In this document: positions 37,396-51,846 of the stretch, piece after piece
How the letters are laid out: every line of letters begins with the position of its first letter
How positions within the stretch are numbered: the stretch's first letter is position 1
From: Circinella umbellata
Lineage: Eukaryota; Mucoromycota; Mucoromycetes; Mucorales; Lichtheimiaceae
Direction: 5' to 3'
Length of the DNA stretch: 64,000 nt
Assembly (NCBI GenBank): GCA_025093555.1
Contig: JAIWNF010000033.1
Location: 124,001 to 188,000 of the forward strand
Notes under the pieces: model-generated
What the model saw: the letters and a program-made list of their open reading frames with translations, nothing else
What the model was told of the DNA's origin: nothing
The model's database searches: none
Program-made: the position numbers and the translations under genes

Positions 37396-39653
37396 ATAAA
37401 GAAGAGAGTAAGTTTTGTATAGATTATATACTTGAATAGAGCAGTTGAAAAGAAGAGTAGTAATGGCTTTAATATAGAAAAGAAATATTTGAAAAGAAAA
37501 AAACAAAAATTAAAGATTAAAAAGAGAGATTAATGAACTTAATTATTATTTTTATTAATCTAGTAATGATAAAGAGAATTATGAACTTTTATTTGGTTGT
37601 AAACAGAAAAGGTAAACTTATACCTCTTATTTTTTTCAGCACACTACTCGCCCCCACAAAATAAAATCCCACGCCATGTTATATTTCTACCACCACCATA
37701 ATTTTTTTTTTCAATAAGTATACAGCAATATGAACTAGCCTTTTTTGTTTGTTTAAAGTTATCACACAGCCTATTTACCAAGTGAATATTTATGTGATAA
37801 TAAATCTATTAAAACTACATTTTTATCAATTACATACCATTAAAAAGAAAAGTGAATTATAATCATATTAATTTCTATCTTTTGTTTCTAGTATTTCTAA
37901 ATATTGGAAGGAAGCATATCGAGTTTTCTTTTTTTTTAATTCGCTGTTATGGTGATTAGGAAGATATTAATGCGTTATAATAAACATTACCTGGCAACTA
38001 CTATCAATTAATAACCATGATATATTCACATAATAGTTTTAAGCCAATTTTGTATATATATATATTTCAAATCATTTACTATTTACAAAGCAACGGTTAT
38101 AGGACTTATTATTATAATGAAGTGAGCGAAGATCACCCCATTCATTTTCTCTTTTAACAACCCCTTTCCTTTTTTTAAAAAAGAGAGAGAAGATCAATTA
38201 TTACTATTTTTAGTTTGTTCAATACCTCCGCTCTTTTTATTCTTTTCTGTTTGACAGGTGGTTGTTTGCTTGATGAAGCAACATTTCACTATTTTTTTTT
38301 GTCCTACAAATTTTTATTGGCTCTTTTCTTCTATTCCTTCTTGGGGTTACCCCAAATTCCCCATTCTATTCCATTCTATTCCCCCAAGTTGACAGGTTTT
38401 TTATTCTTATTATCTCTCTTTCTCTCTCTTTCTTTTGTTTTATAAGTTTACTCACTACTATAATCATTATATCACAAATTAAAGGTAGCATATAGGTTGC
38501 TATGATATATATCAAACATTTGTGCTAGAATTGATTAATAATAATAGCAAGAGTAATTCAAGAATAAAAAAATGCTTAATCATTATTTTCCTCGTTTATT
38601 CTATATATCTTTTCTCGAGTTAAATATTTTTTTTATTCTAAAACCACTTGGAATATTATCATTGGTTATCATCTATTTAAATTAAATTCAGTAAGGAAAC
38701 ATAATTGTTATCTTTTTTTTTTTGCCACTAACTGACTAACTTAAAAGTTGTTTTTTTTTTCTTAATTTGGAGGATGTCCATGTTTTTTGTTGAGTAACTC
38801 ATTTTGTTGTCCATAAATAGTGACAACATATTGAGTTGACTCAACTATCTCTAAGCATTGAATAATTTACTGCTGACTTATTTTTTCCCAACTTCAATGA
38901 CTTATGCATATAAAAAAATGACAATGCACTATTTGTGTCAAATAATTTATATATAATTATATAAATAAGCTCTTTTTTTTAATATAATAAATATATTGAA
39001 ATAGTTATGCTTGAAAAGTGTGATCTGATCTGATCTCCCTCTCTTACTTGTTCTTGCTTCTTTTTATTTTGTAAGCTCATATTAATTACTATATTTTATA
39101 AGCTGGCCTTTTTTTTTAGAGCGCCGAACCCTGGGAAAAGTAACAGGGGCAAAACATTAAGTTATATGCATATTCATATTATAGGTACTACTTATTATCA
39201 CTAATTTTTTCTTCTTCTTTACAACTTTCTTAAAGTGAAAAAAGGTCATCTTAATTATATATAATAAAACTGATGTCTAATACATGCATAGAAATAAAAG
39301 CTAGAATAAAAAAAAAAGTAAAGTGAAAAAAAAAGGAACTACTAACATGATGGCTGGAGTAACATTATTTTCTAATTAGGTGAGAAACTTTATAAATATA
39401 TATTATTATATGTATTAAAGAGAGACTAAAAAAAGCAACTTGCATATTAGAAGAACACCACACACACACATATATAACACACTTCCAATGCTCTTTTATA
39501 TAACTGAAACTCCGAAACTCAGCCCAGGCAAAAGGTTCGTGTTCCCTTTTACACTCCAACTCCACATAACCTTTTTTTTTCTTTTTTTTTTCCCCTCTCC
39601 TCATCATCTTTTCATCTTTTAACAAACATAGCTTGAATATAATTAAATAAACA
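37321..39653. other. 2.3-kb gene-poor region
   Basis: Very AT-rich with T-runs, a (TA)n tract at 37365-37391 and no open frame with protein-like pattern. A pyrimidine-rich stretch with a doubled ttccattctat lies near 38360-38390. The last about 200 bases are the probable RhoGDI promoter. It could hold an unannotated non-coding RNA, but nothing specific supports this. Confidence 0.45.
37365..37391. repeat. (TA)n microsatellite
   Basis: Uninterrupted TA dinucleotide run of about 27 bp in a gene-poor region, 45 bp from the CGGAT-rich cluster. Confidence 0.8.
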
Positions 39654-41052
39654 ATGGCTGATCATCACGACGAAGATTTCTCTCCCAGCCAAACCGCTGG
39701 TTATAAGGTGGGTGAAAAGAAGACTATGGAAGAATATCAACAACTTGACGCGCAAGACGAGTCCTTGAACAAGTGGAAGGAATCCCTCGGTTTAAAGGGT
39801 GGAGGTAAAAATAATAAATAAAGTTCTCTTTAATCTCTTTTTTTTTTTTCTCGAATGAAATCTATATATACTCGAGTCTTTTTTATTAAATGTCAAGTTA
39901 ACTTTTATAAAATTATATAGCTCCTGGTCCTACTGATGATCCCCGCCGAGTAAGTTTTTTTATACATATATATTTAAAGGGGAAGAAAAGCGCGACTTTG
40001 GGAGACGAGAGAAATATATGTATAAATATATATTTCTAGTTAGATTAAGAATAAAGAGATGGGGAAATAATATCAAATTAATAATTTTATCCTTTTTTTT
40101 TTCGAATAAATAAATAAATTATAAAAATAATAGGTTGTTGTTGAATATATCGCTCTTGAAGTTGAAGGTCGTTCCGATGTTAGAGTCGACTTGTCTAATC
40201 CTGGTAAGATAGAAAAAAAAAAGGAGAACATGATTTAGTTACTGCGTAGAAATATTGTGTGTGTGTGTGTATGTCTTAATTATAAGCAAACAATCTCATC
40301 ACTCATTATTATCGCTATTATCATATGAATAGAGGCTCTTGCCAACGCAAAAGAAACCCCTTTCACTATCAAGGAAGGTGTTGAATACCGTATGAAGGTC
40401 AAATTCAGGTAAAATAAAATAAAGCTTCTTTTATTTTCCATTTGTGATCCCTTGAATAATTTCTTAATTATTCATTATTATCATTTACTATAAAAAATAA
40501 CCATCACTCTACATACATACACATCTTTGACCCCTGAACCTTTTTTTTTTCTTTATACACCCCTTTACTCATTTTATATTTCATTCCGTTTATACAGAGT
40601 TCAACATGAAGTTGTCTCAGGTTTGAAATATTTGCAAGTTGTCAAGCGTAAGGGAGTCCGAGGTAAACTAAACACTTATTATATTTAAAGCAAAAAAAAA
40701 AAAAAAAGGTGAAAACAAAAAACTAAATGATAGTTTCTTGTACTTAGTTGACAAGACCGAAGAAATGATCGGTAGTTATGGCCCTGCTGCTGAAGCTTAT
40801 GAAAAGAAGTTCCAACTTGAAGAAGCTCCCTCTGGTATGCTTGCTCGCGGTCATTATGAAGCCAAGGTAAGAATAAAAGAATGATGAGGGTTTTTTTGGT
40901 TTATACATATGATAGAAAAAGGTAATTCATTTTATTATTTATTCACAATATGTAAATATAAACATTACTTATTATAGAGCAAATTCGTTGATGATGATAA
41001 TGCTACTCATATGGAATGGACCTGGTCCTTTGATATCAAGAAGGATTGGTAA
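39654..41052 (+). CDS. RDI1: Rho GDP-dissociation inhibitor
   Basis: RhoGDI extracts prenylated Rho GTPases (Cdc42, Rho1, Rac) from membranes and holds them GDP-bound in the cytosol. Seven exons are 39654-39804, 39921-39949, 40134-40203, 40333-40408, 40598-40662, 40748-40866 and 40978-41052, totalling 585 nt for 194 residues, a normal size. The N-terminal arm ([33 protein letters not shown]) precedes the immunoglobulin-like fold. That fold contains [54 protein letters not shown] and the end [14 protein letters not shown]. Exon 2 is only 29 nt. It is a functional companion of the Bem1-like scaffold at 52384-54738. Confidence 0.95.
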
Positions 41053-41661
41053 ATCAAATAATATATATATATAATATATCAAACTTGGTGGTTCTCATTC
41101 ATACCAAATTATTAAAACCAATTCCCTCTTTCCCTCACTTTTTATTTTTTTCATCATCTTCGTATCTTCTTTTTTTTTTACCCAACTTGATTACAAACAA
41201 TATACAAACACCATAACACACACCTACTTTTTTCCTTCTTTTTTTTTTTTAACTCATAAATCAAACAACAATCAAATAACTTTTATAACAATTTTAATAA
41301 AAATAAAATAAAAAAGAATCTTTTTATATCAAAAAATAATAGAACAACATTGGGTTTCCTTTTTTTAAAAAAACGTTTTATTTCTAAAACTAAAGAGAAA
41401 TTTTTTAATTGTTTGGAATGTACATGCGATGAAAAAAGAAAAGAGAAACTTATCTATGTAAAAAGAAAAGAAAAGAATTGTGTGTATGTGTGTGTCTGTG
41501 TGAGTGGAGATAGATAGCGAGAAAATCTTCTTTTAATATATGATAAAAAAAAAGGTTCAAAGGTCAATTAACGTTAAATATGTATTTGTATTATACTATT
41601 GAAGAGTTTATAATGTGGAATTGTTCATATGTTTTCTTTTTTTTTTTTTACAATATTTTGT
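41053..41661. other. Convergent intergenic spacer
   Basis: Shared 3' flank of RhoGDI (+) and bL12m (-), made of A/T-rich tracts and a short gtgt run near 41480-41503. No gene is seen. Confidence 0.5.
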
Positions 41662-42524
41662 TTACTCCAATTGAACAGTAGCACCAAGAGCTTCAAGTGC
41701 CTTCTTCAACTTTTCAGCTTCTTCTTTAGGTACAGTTTCCTTCAAAACCTTTGGTACACTTTCAACAAACTTTTTGGCATCAACCAAACTTAATCCAGCC
41801 AAGTTCTTGACTTCACGAATAACCTTAGCCTTTGCACTAGCATCAACCTTTTCGATCTTGACATTAAATTCAGTCTTTTCGGCAGGCTTTTCTTCTTCAG
41901 CAGCAGCAGGAGCACCAGCACCAGGCATACCACCCATAGGCATACCAACAGGCATAGCAATGTCTTGGATGTTTAAGCGTGTCTATAATACGTTTTTTAT
42001 TTACATTTTTAGTTTTAAATATATATAAAAAAAATCTTTAAAATTGATTTCTCTTTTTTCCTTTCTCTTTTTCATTTTCTTTTCGTATATTTATATCACT
42101 CCGGTTTATATAAATATATATATTTACCTTTAATTGGGAAACCAATTCTGAAGTTTGCAACAATGTCAGGGTCTCAATTTGATCAACAATGTTGGCGATT
42201 TTAGGGTCGACAGTAGCACTGGTACCAGGGGTAGCCAAAGGTTGTTCACCTTCAGTAGCATAACAACGTCGAGCAAATGCAGTAGCACCAACACTATATT
42301 ACATATATATTAATATCTTATTTTTATATTTGTTGCTGTTGTTGTTGCAGACATTTAGTAAAGAAAAGAAAAAAATATAGAGTTGTCATACCGTACGGTT
42401 TGGCGCGAAGCGGCGGTGGTGCGTGTCAACAAGTTGGAAGAAAATCGAAGCTGAAATAAAGAATTCATTGTTAATTTCATTTATAAACTCCATTTCTTAA
42501 TTGTCTCGTTTTTGTCATTACCAT
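41662..42524 (-). CDS. MRPL12: Mitochondrial ribosomal protein bL12m
   Basis: L7/L12-type stalk protein of the mitochondrial large subunit, which recruits translational GTPases. Minus-strand exons are 42524-42522 (coding part exactly ATG), 42450-42392, 42293-42128 and 41982-41662. Coding length is 549 nt for 182 residues. The N-terminus MLRFSSNLLTRTTAASRQTVR is an Arg/Ser-rich mitochondrial presequence. Next come the dimerisation domain (IANIVDQIETLTLLQTSELVSQLK) and an Ala/Gly/Met hinge. The C-terminal domain follows (FNVKIEKVDASAKAKVIREV, LSLVDAKKFVESVPK, KALEALGATVQLE). The ATG-only exon is supported because reading on from that ATG leads into intron. The next exon begins directly with the presequence after a good acceptor. 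Confidence 0.93.
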
Positions 42525-42937
42525 TGTTATGTATTATTTGAAGGGTTGAAGGAAAAAAAAAAGAAAATAAAGGGCGGAAGCTAAAGATTGTATTATTTTG
42601 GTGTTTACCCAGTTGGCCCATCGCTTGACAGGGCACGGTCACGCTAAACAACAGCCACCATTTTTTTTAACAGAGCTGGGTTTCTTTAAGCTGTCAAAAT
42701 TTCCAAAAAAAAAAAAAAAAAGTTCCTGACAATCATCATGGCAACAATTCATTTTGATAACCATAGCAACCTCAACATAATACATCATTCTTTAAAAATG
42801 ATCATGTAAATTCATAATATGTATAAAAAAGGGAACTGATATTTGTAGTAATATTATCATTATTATTATTGTTATGATTATTGTATGATATTCATGAAAA
42901 TGTGCGAACAGGAAGGGGGGGGAGGGAACATCGAATT
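42525..42937. other. Spacer between bL12m start and NOT3 end
   Basis: 413 bp that include the bL12m promoter and the 3' flank of NOT3. It contains a poly-A run near 42700-42720. No gene is seen. Confidence 0.4.
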
Positions 42938-45024
42938 TTATGCTTCTTCGAGATAACGGTATTCGAATCTATAATGTTTTTTTAAGGAAAGAAAACATAT
43001 TAATTAGCAAAAAAACAAGATATATTGTTATCGTTATTATTATTGAACAGAATAATGAAAATCAGTTTTTTTCCTACCTAAATTCAGTTTTCTTGCGTTG
43101 ACACCATGCACCTTCGTAATCAAAGTAGATATAAGTTCCTTGTTCATAATCATCTGTGATTACCTTTGGTTCTTCATGTCGTTGGAACCAAGTAAGATAC
43201 TTTTTATGGAATCGCCAAGATTGTTTCTTTAATTCCTTAGCTGCAAGATATCTGGTTTTTTTTTTAAAAAAAAAATGAAATGTTAAAGTAAATTAAAGAA
43301 AAACAAAACAAATGTGCATTGGGTTATCAAATACTACTTACTGTTGATAAGTGCCTTGCTGATAATAGAAAATAAAGAATAACGCATCCATATCGAATTT
43401 TTCAAATAATGCTGGATTATCAAACATCGGTAATGGCTGTTGTGGGTAATAACTTGGTGTCGGATAAGGTGTTTTTGGTTGATATATTTTCGGTCTATTT
43501 ATATATATAAGGTTAAACATAATATTCATTCGTATAATGCACCCACTTTTTTAATAATAAATAGTCAAAATATTAACCTTTCAGAATCAATAAGATCAGG
43601 AACATGTTGAAGACTTGCATCTAACATTTGATGTGTATATAACATATCACCCTTATCTGCTCCTATTATTTAATTATTTTTGGTTATAAAATCACACTAT
43701 TATTATACATCCAAATGATTCAAAATATGTATTATATGTATATATTACCTTTAGCTTTTACTGCTTCAAATGCTGGTGCTAAATCAGCAAGTGATGCAGG
43801 TAATCGTGAATCAGTAATATCTGCCGAGACATGTTGTTGATGGGAACCAATACCAGATGGAGACTATATACATATATATCCAAAACATAAATCAATCTCT
43901 TTTCTCATTTTCCCTTCTTCATTCTCACTTTCCACTTGATTACATACGGCTTTTCCAGGATATTGAGAAGCCAATAAAGACTGTGCACCAGGCACACTCT
44001 GTTGTTGAACTGGGGATTGCAATCGAGAATGCTGTTTTGATACTTCAGATGAAGAACCACTTTGTTTTGACTGATCAATAATTTTCGGTGGTTCTGCCCA
44101 GGCATTCTCTATTGGTTTCTCATGTGCTAAAATAAGAAAAACATCAAAAGACACGTTAATCATCCTAGATATTTGTTTATAATGATAATAATAACAATTG
44201 ACAAAAAAAAAGAGATAAACTTTACATTTCGTATCGTGTGATGTTGAAGAAGTAGCACCTGCTGCTGCTGCTTGTGCATATTTTAATCCAGATGATAATG
44301 GTGCAGCAGCAGTGGTAGTAGTGGTAGTGGTAGTGTGTGTCGCGGTGGGGGTGCTTTCAATAGATTTGGTGGTGCTTGATGGTGTCTTTAATGGACTATT
44401 AGAAGATCTCACTGATTATAAGAATATATAGCCAAATTGTTAATATATATATAACAAAAAGTTTAAATCCACATGTATATAAAACAACTTACCTTCTTCA
44501 GCCAGTGATGATGATGATGGATGAGAATCTTCTATTTTAAAAGTCATTTGGTAAAAATTAACTCTTATTCATCAGATACATGAATACATATATATATAAC
44601 TTACTCGTTGCTTTTGGACTTTGTACATTATGTAATCTTGATGGTGAAGAAGAAGAAAGTGTCTAATATATATAAAATAATATATTAGTCGATAATAACT
44701 TGTAGTAATAATAATGATAAATATAGAAAATTACCTCATCATCTTTTTCTTTTTCCTTTTCTTTCTCTTTCTCTCGTTCTTTCTCTTCCTTCTTTTCTTT
44801 TCGTTTAGACTGAGGCTTTTCTTCTTCTTTGGCATCTACTTATATTGAAATTAAAATAGTGTTAGATATTTCAAAAATGAATGAGAGTCCAGCAACAAAC
44901 TCACTCTCGTGTGCAAAATATTCGTCTGTACCAATCGCATATTGTTCTTCTTCTTCTTCAAGATTTAAATCGTCGTAAACAAATTCATCTTCTTCAAAAT
45001 CGGGTTCCTTGATTAATTAAAGCA

Positions 45025-45063
<39 letters not shown>

Positions 45064-46112
45064 TGGTAAGTTATTTATCACATAATACATTTTATATGCA
45101 TATATATATCTCTCAGAAAATAACCAACAAAAAACAAAGAAGAGTGCAGCAATACCTGATTACATTCAACATAATACTGGACATCATCTTTGATAGCATT
45201 GACCTTATATTGTAAAAAATAATAGTAATTTTGTCAATGGTTTTACTTTCAAAAGTATGATTTCCAAAAAATAAAAATAAAAATAAAAATAGAATACCTT
45301 TTCTGGTGGAAGATGGTCATTTTCTAATAATCGTAAAATCAACTCTAATCGATTAATATGCCATTTATTTCGTTCAAACAAATGTTCCAGCTCTGCTACT
45401 CGTTCTTGTCTTGCTAAATCTTTTTTGCCACGTTTTGAAGTGCCTTGTAAAGTTTCTAGTTCTGCTTCTGACATTTCAATCTGCCTTGAAAGTTCTTCTA
45501 CAGTCGTAGTAATCCATTCACACGTGTCCAGTTTTTCTTTTTCTTTGGGGTCCATTTTCTCCTTTTGTAAAAGTCCTTCTTTAGAATAAGCTTTGGTTTT
45601 CATTTCTTTTTCAATAGCTTTGAAACGTTCCATTTGTGATTCAATTAATTTTCGGTTTTCTAGTAATGACCGTTTATCTTTTATTTCATTGGATGAAAGC
45701 CATGTTTTAATTTGATCACGTAAGCGTTGTAGTTTCTTAATCTCCTTTTTCAAGTCTTGTTCGTATTTTTCTTTTTGATTCGTATTGTTCGTTGACTGGA
45801 TTTTGTCAAATATCGTTTCAAATGTTTCAACACCTTCGCTTACTTTTTTTAATACCCGGTCAATCTCGGCTATATATAATTATTGTTGTTAAAAAACCAG
45901 AGAGTGATTTGAGTGATATAAAAGAAGAAGAAGAAGAAGAAGAAAAAAAGAGAAAAGAAAGGCGAGTAAGGAGGGAAAAAGTTATTGTTGTTACGTAGAT
46001 ATGTATTAAAGAATTAAAAGAGACGCGAACTATAAAAAAAATAACTTTTTCTCTAAAAGATGGCTCTTAAATAAAATATTTTTAACTCACTTTGTAATTT
46101 TTTCATTGACAT
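42938..46112 (-). CDS. NOT3: CCR4-NOT complex subunit 3/5
   Basis: NOT3/5 is a scaffold of the CCR4-NOT deadenylase, acting in mRNA decay. The minus-strand gene has about ten exons. The first is 22 nt (46112-46091, MSMKKLQ). The second runs 45869-45298 and carries the conserved coiled-coil region: [52 protein letters not shown] and [19 protein letters not shown] low-complexity Ser/Thr/Ala/Lys/Glu middle follows. The C-terminal NOT2/3/5 (NOT-box) domain ([54 protein letters not shown]) ends ...RYLEEA with stop at 42940-42938. One intron contains a TA microsatellite. It is transcribed divergently from eRF3. Confidence 0.92.
45026..45062. repeat. (TA)n microsatellite in a NOT3 intron
   Basis: About 37 bp of pure TA repeat within an intron of NOT3, a likely polymorphic site. 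Confidence 0.8.
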
Positions 46113-46414
46113 TTCTGAAACCTTTTTATAAAGTTTTTATATAATATATAACTTCCCCTCAAAAAAAAAGAAAAAAGAGTAAGTGTGTGTGTGTGTGTAT
46201 ACTGGTGGTATGAGCGAAGAGTAACTGAAATGAAAATATAAAATCCGTCCTAATTATTTTAATTGAGTACAGGTCACGTGATTGATTGAATTTTTTGGTA
46301 CATGACGTAGGCGGCTTGTAAAGTTTTTTTTTTTTTATATATTTTATTACATATATTTTCAATAGGTTTTCTCTTTTTTCTTCAACTTTCGATTCGATCG
46401 TTTTTGACCCGGAA
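46113..46414. promoter_or_regulatory. 302-bp bidirectional promoter, NOT3 / eRF3
   Basis: The start codons of NOT3 (-) and eRF3 (+) are only 302 bp apart. The interval holds a palindromic tcacgtga at 46273-46280 and a tgacgt (CRE-like) site at 46303-46308, plus a gtgt tract near 46183-46199. Shared control of an mRNA-decay scaffold and a termination factor is an inference from spacing. Confidence 0.5.
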
Positions 46415-49007
46415 ATGAGTCAAGATAATAAGCTTTCGAACGCAACATCAAAGTTGTCGTTGAACCCACAAGCATCTGAATGGAAACCTAGCTTTACTGC
46501 AAAGGCATTCGTTCCTGGAGCTTTTTCTGCTCCTGCTGCTCCTGCACCAGCTCCAGCTCCAGCTCCAGTACCACAAGCAGCTCCTACATCCGCAGCCCCA
46601 GTTGCTGCTGCTCCTGCTCCTGCTCCCCCAGGTAAATAAACATATTATATACATTGGTGACAGTACGAAAAAAAAAAAAGACAACAACAATACCTTTTCA
46701 TCAAAATTACATACTGTGGGTCGAATAAGAAAAAACATAATATAACTTAATGTTTGTCACTATAAAAATATCTTGTTGTTATTTAAAACTAAACAACAAA
46801 TTTTGGGTATTTTTGATTAAAAAAACAATTCATTAATAATCATTAAATTATACTATAATTTTTTTTTTCTATTTCGATCGATCCACTTTTCACCCTTTTC
46901 TCTCTTTTATATCAAAAGAAAAAAAAAGCTCTATATTTTTGCTTATATAATAATAACAATAATAATGGTTTTATGTATATATAGCTCCCGTACAAAAGGA
47001 AGAAGCTAAGCCTGCCCCTGTTGAAAAGGAAGAAGCTCCTAAGCCTAAGGCTGCTCCTAAGGCCTCCGCTCCCCTAAAGGCAGCCAAGAAGGAGGTTGCT
47101 CAAGCTGCTGCAAAACTTGAAGAAGTTAATAATGATATTGAAGCCGTTGATGATGAAATTGTTCAAGATTTGTATGGCAAGGAACATATTAACATTGTTT
47201 TCATGGGTCACGTCGGTAAGTAATGATTAGTGTTTTGTGGATCTAGAAATTTCATAAAACTTTTTGAAATAATAATCAATGTATATATTTAAATAGATGC
47301 TGGTAAGTCCACCATGGGTGGTAACATCTTATTCTTGACTGGTATGGTTGATAAGCGTACCATGGAAAAGTATGAAAAAGACGCAAAGGATGCTGGTCGT
47401 GAATCATGGTATTTATCTTGGGCTCTTGATACTGGTAACGAAGAAAGAGCAAAGGTAAAAATAAATAAATTTACTATTATTATTGATGATTGATACTTCT
47501 TGTTGTAAAAAAAAAAAGAAGAAAGGAAAGGGTTGGAAACGAGGAAGGAAAGGAAAGCTTTGGTCTTACTAATGTGGAACTGGAATTTGTTTGATGTACA
47601 TCTTTTAGGGTAAAACTGTTGAATGTGGTCGTGCTTACTTTGAAACTGACAAGCGTCGTTATACTATTTTGGATGCTCCTGGTCACAAGAACTATGTCCC
47701 AAGTATGATTACTGGTGCTTCTCAAGCTGATGTTGGTGTTATGGTTATTTCTGCTCGTAAAGGTGAATTCGAAACTGGTTTTGAACGTGGTGGTCAAACT
47801 CGTGAACATACCATGTTGGCAAAGACCTCTGGTATCAATAAAATGATCATTGCTGTCAACAAGATGGATGATCCTACTGTTGAATGGGACAAGGCTCGGT
47901 AAGAAGAGAAGGATAATGAATTCAGTATATTTATGTACTAAGGAAGAGCATAAACACTTACTTTTTTTTGTTTATTATATAATTACATAGTTACGATGAA
48001 ATCTTGGGCAAGCTTACACCTTTCTTGAAGCAAACCGGTTTCAATCCCAAGACTGATGTTCATTTTATGCCTCTCAGTGGTTATACTGGTGCTAACATCA
48101 AGGAACGTGCAAAACAATGTACTTGGTACAATGGTCCCTCGCTTCTTGAATATCTTGATGACATGAAAACCATGGAAAGAAAGTTAAATGCTCCTCTCAT
48201 GTTGCCTGTCGCTGAAAAGTATAAGGTTAGTTTATTAGTTTGTGGAAGTTGGATTATTGAAAAGGATGGAAGGGGGAGGGAGGGGAGGAGAAAATAAACA
48301 TCTGTTTTTCTAACTATATCATTATGAAATAGGATATGGGTACCATTGTTGTTGGTAAAATCGAATCTGGTCATATCAAGAAGAACCAGAGCATTCTTCT
48401 CATGCCTAATAAGGTATAAAAACGTAGAAGAGAGTGTCTTTATTTTTATGCTCTCATCTTAGATTGATTTCATTTTTTTTAAAAAAAGAAACTAACACAC
48501 ATTATTTTGATTAATTAGCAAACTTGTGAAATTACTTCTATTTACAATGAAACCGAAGAAGAAGTTGATCAAGCCATCTGTGGTGATAACGTTCGTATTC
48601 GTTTGAAGGGTGTTGAAGAAGATGACGTTCAACCTGGTTTCTTGCTTTGTGATAAAAAGAAGCCTGTTCAAACATCTACTCAATATGAAGCTCAATTGGC
48701 CATTCTTGATCACAAGAATATCATTTGTGCTGGTTACACTGCTGTCATGCATGTTCACTCTGCTGTTGAAGAAGTTACTATCAGTGCCTTGCTTCATTTG
48801 ATTGATAAGAAGACAGGTCGTAAGACGAAGCGTCCTCCTCAGTTTGTCAAACAAGGTCAAAAAGTGATTGCTCGTGTTGAAACTGCTGGACCTATTTGTA
48901 TTGAACGATTTGAAGAGTATCCTCAACTTGGTCGTTTCACACTTCGTGACGAAGGCAAGACTGTTGCGATCGGTAGAATTACCAAGGTCTTGGAACCAAC
49001 GGTCTGA
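46415..49007 (+). CDS. SUP35: Eukaryotic release factor 3 (Sup35 family)
   Basis: eRF3 is the GTPase that, with eRF1, terminates translation. Exons are 46415-46631, 46985-47215, 47297-47454, 47609-47898, 47991-48225, 48333-48413 and 48519-49007, totalling 1701 nt for 566 residues. The N-terminus carries a PAM2-like motif (LSLNPQASEWKPSF, about residues 14-27), the type that binds poly(A)-binding protein. It is followed by an Ala/Pro-rich linker and a Lys/Ala/Glu-rich segment. There is no Gln/Asn-rich prion-type domain as in budding yeast. GTPase motifs are GHVDAGKST (about residue 147), DAPGHKNY (about 225) and NKMD (about 290). Domains 2 and 3 end with GRFTLRDEGKTVAIGRITKV. The call is secure against EF-1alpha and Hbs1 because of the N-terminus and the FETDKRRYTILDAPGHKNYV context. 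Confidence 0.95.
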
Positions 49008-50340
49008 CGGGCCGAAAAACCCTGCCTAGAAGAGCGGGGGGTCAGAGTCAGCAAGAAAGAAGGTCGGGTCTAAAGCGTTCATTTTTTTTTCTTTCTTTCT
49101 GCTTTTTAATCGTTAAAGTAGAGAAAGAAAAAAAAATTAAAACATGTAACATTAAAAGGGCTTTTTACAAAAATCTTTTTCTTTAACTTACTGTCCCCCC
49201 CCCCTTTTTTTTACCATGTACACCATTTTTTTCTCATTTCTTTAATTTTTCCTTCCCATCTTTTTCTTTCTTTGTCTTCCTCTTTCTCCTCTTAAATTTT
49301 TTTATGAACATTTTTTTTAAGTTGTTGAAAATATACATGTTGGTGCGCGTTCACAAAAAAATAATAATAATAATCAATACATTGTTTAAAGAATAAAACT
49401 ATATCATTTTGCTCATATGCTATTATTAACCAACATATTTTATTGATGTGAATATATAACAATGGTATCCGAATGGCTGGAAAAAAATAACATCATGTTG
49501 ATTTCCATTAATTGCTACAAGTGATTAACAATCTGACTTCAATGTATTCGATAATTTATTGCTATAGAGATGTGTAAGAACAGTACATAACATTTTTTTT
49601 TTACCTGTATTGCTTTTCTAACTTTTTACTGTATTTACGTATATGTTGTTGTTCATTCTGTTTTTTTATGGTTTGATATCAAACAAGATAATATTGCTGG
49701 TATAGGATACGTAGCGCCGAGTGCTCTTTACGTTATTGGCATTCTCTTTTTTTAGATACATAAAGAAATGTAGCCAGGCAACAGTGATGGCAACGAGCTA
49801 CCCTATTTACACTCAAAAAGATCAGTAGCATAGTATACTCATCCAAACACGCATATTCTATATACATATATATCTATTCAGAAAAATGGCGTTATCCTTA
49901 CAATATATCTCAAGCATATAGGTAGATAGATAGATTTATATATACTTTGACATCTCATTTACTAAATATTTTTGTTTGTTGGAAAGTACTTTAATGAATT
50001 CTATTTTTATTATTTTGATTTGAAAAAAAAAAAAAATCATGCATTAAAAAAAAGATGAAACAAAACAGAATGCAATGCTGTTTTTAATATGGAATTGCAT
50101 TTTAAGGTAACACAGAAAGGGGAATATATTTACCTACTTTGGCCAATGTTACCTAAAAACGTTTTGATTTCCGCGTTACCCTTTTTTTGTGTGTGTGTGT
50201 GTGTGCCTTTTTTTTTTCAAGTGTAAAGTTGTGCGTGTGGTATTTCCACCAGAATAATAATAATAACAATAGTAATAGTAATAATAGTAATAATAGTAAT
50301 ATATTTATATACATATACATATACATATACATATAACGTC
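49008..50340. other. Intergenic, eRF3 3' flank and Rab4 upstream region
   Basis: No gene is recognised. The eRF3 3' flank has a C-run near 49195-49203. Close to Rab4 there is a cluster of microsatellites: gtgt (about 50190-50206), taa/tag trinucleotides (about 50254-50302) and acatat hexamers (50311-50335). Confidence 0.5.
50311..50335. repeat. (ACATAT)n microsatellite
   Basis: Four acatat units ending 5 bp before the Rab4 start codon, so probably inside the 5' untranslated region or core promoter. Confidence 0.7.

Positions 50341-51846
<1,506 letters not shown>

Noticed and set aside
45026..45062. Tandem repeats (TA)n here and at 37365, 56344 and (ACATAT)n at 50311 as possible CRISPR or origin iterons
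   Set aside because: They are simple microsatellites without spacers or associated genes, in a eukaryotic genome.
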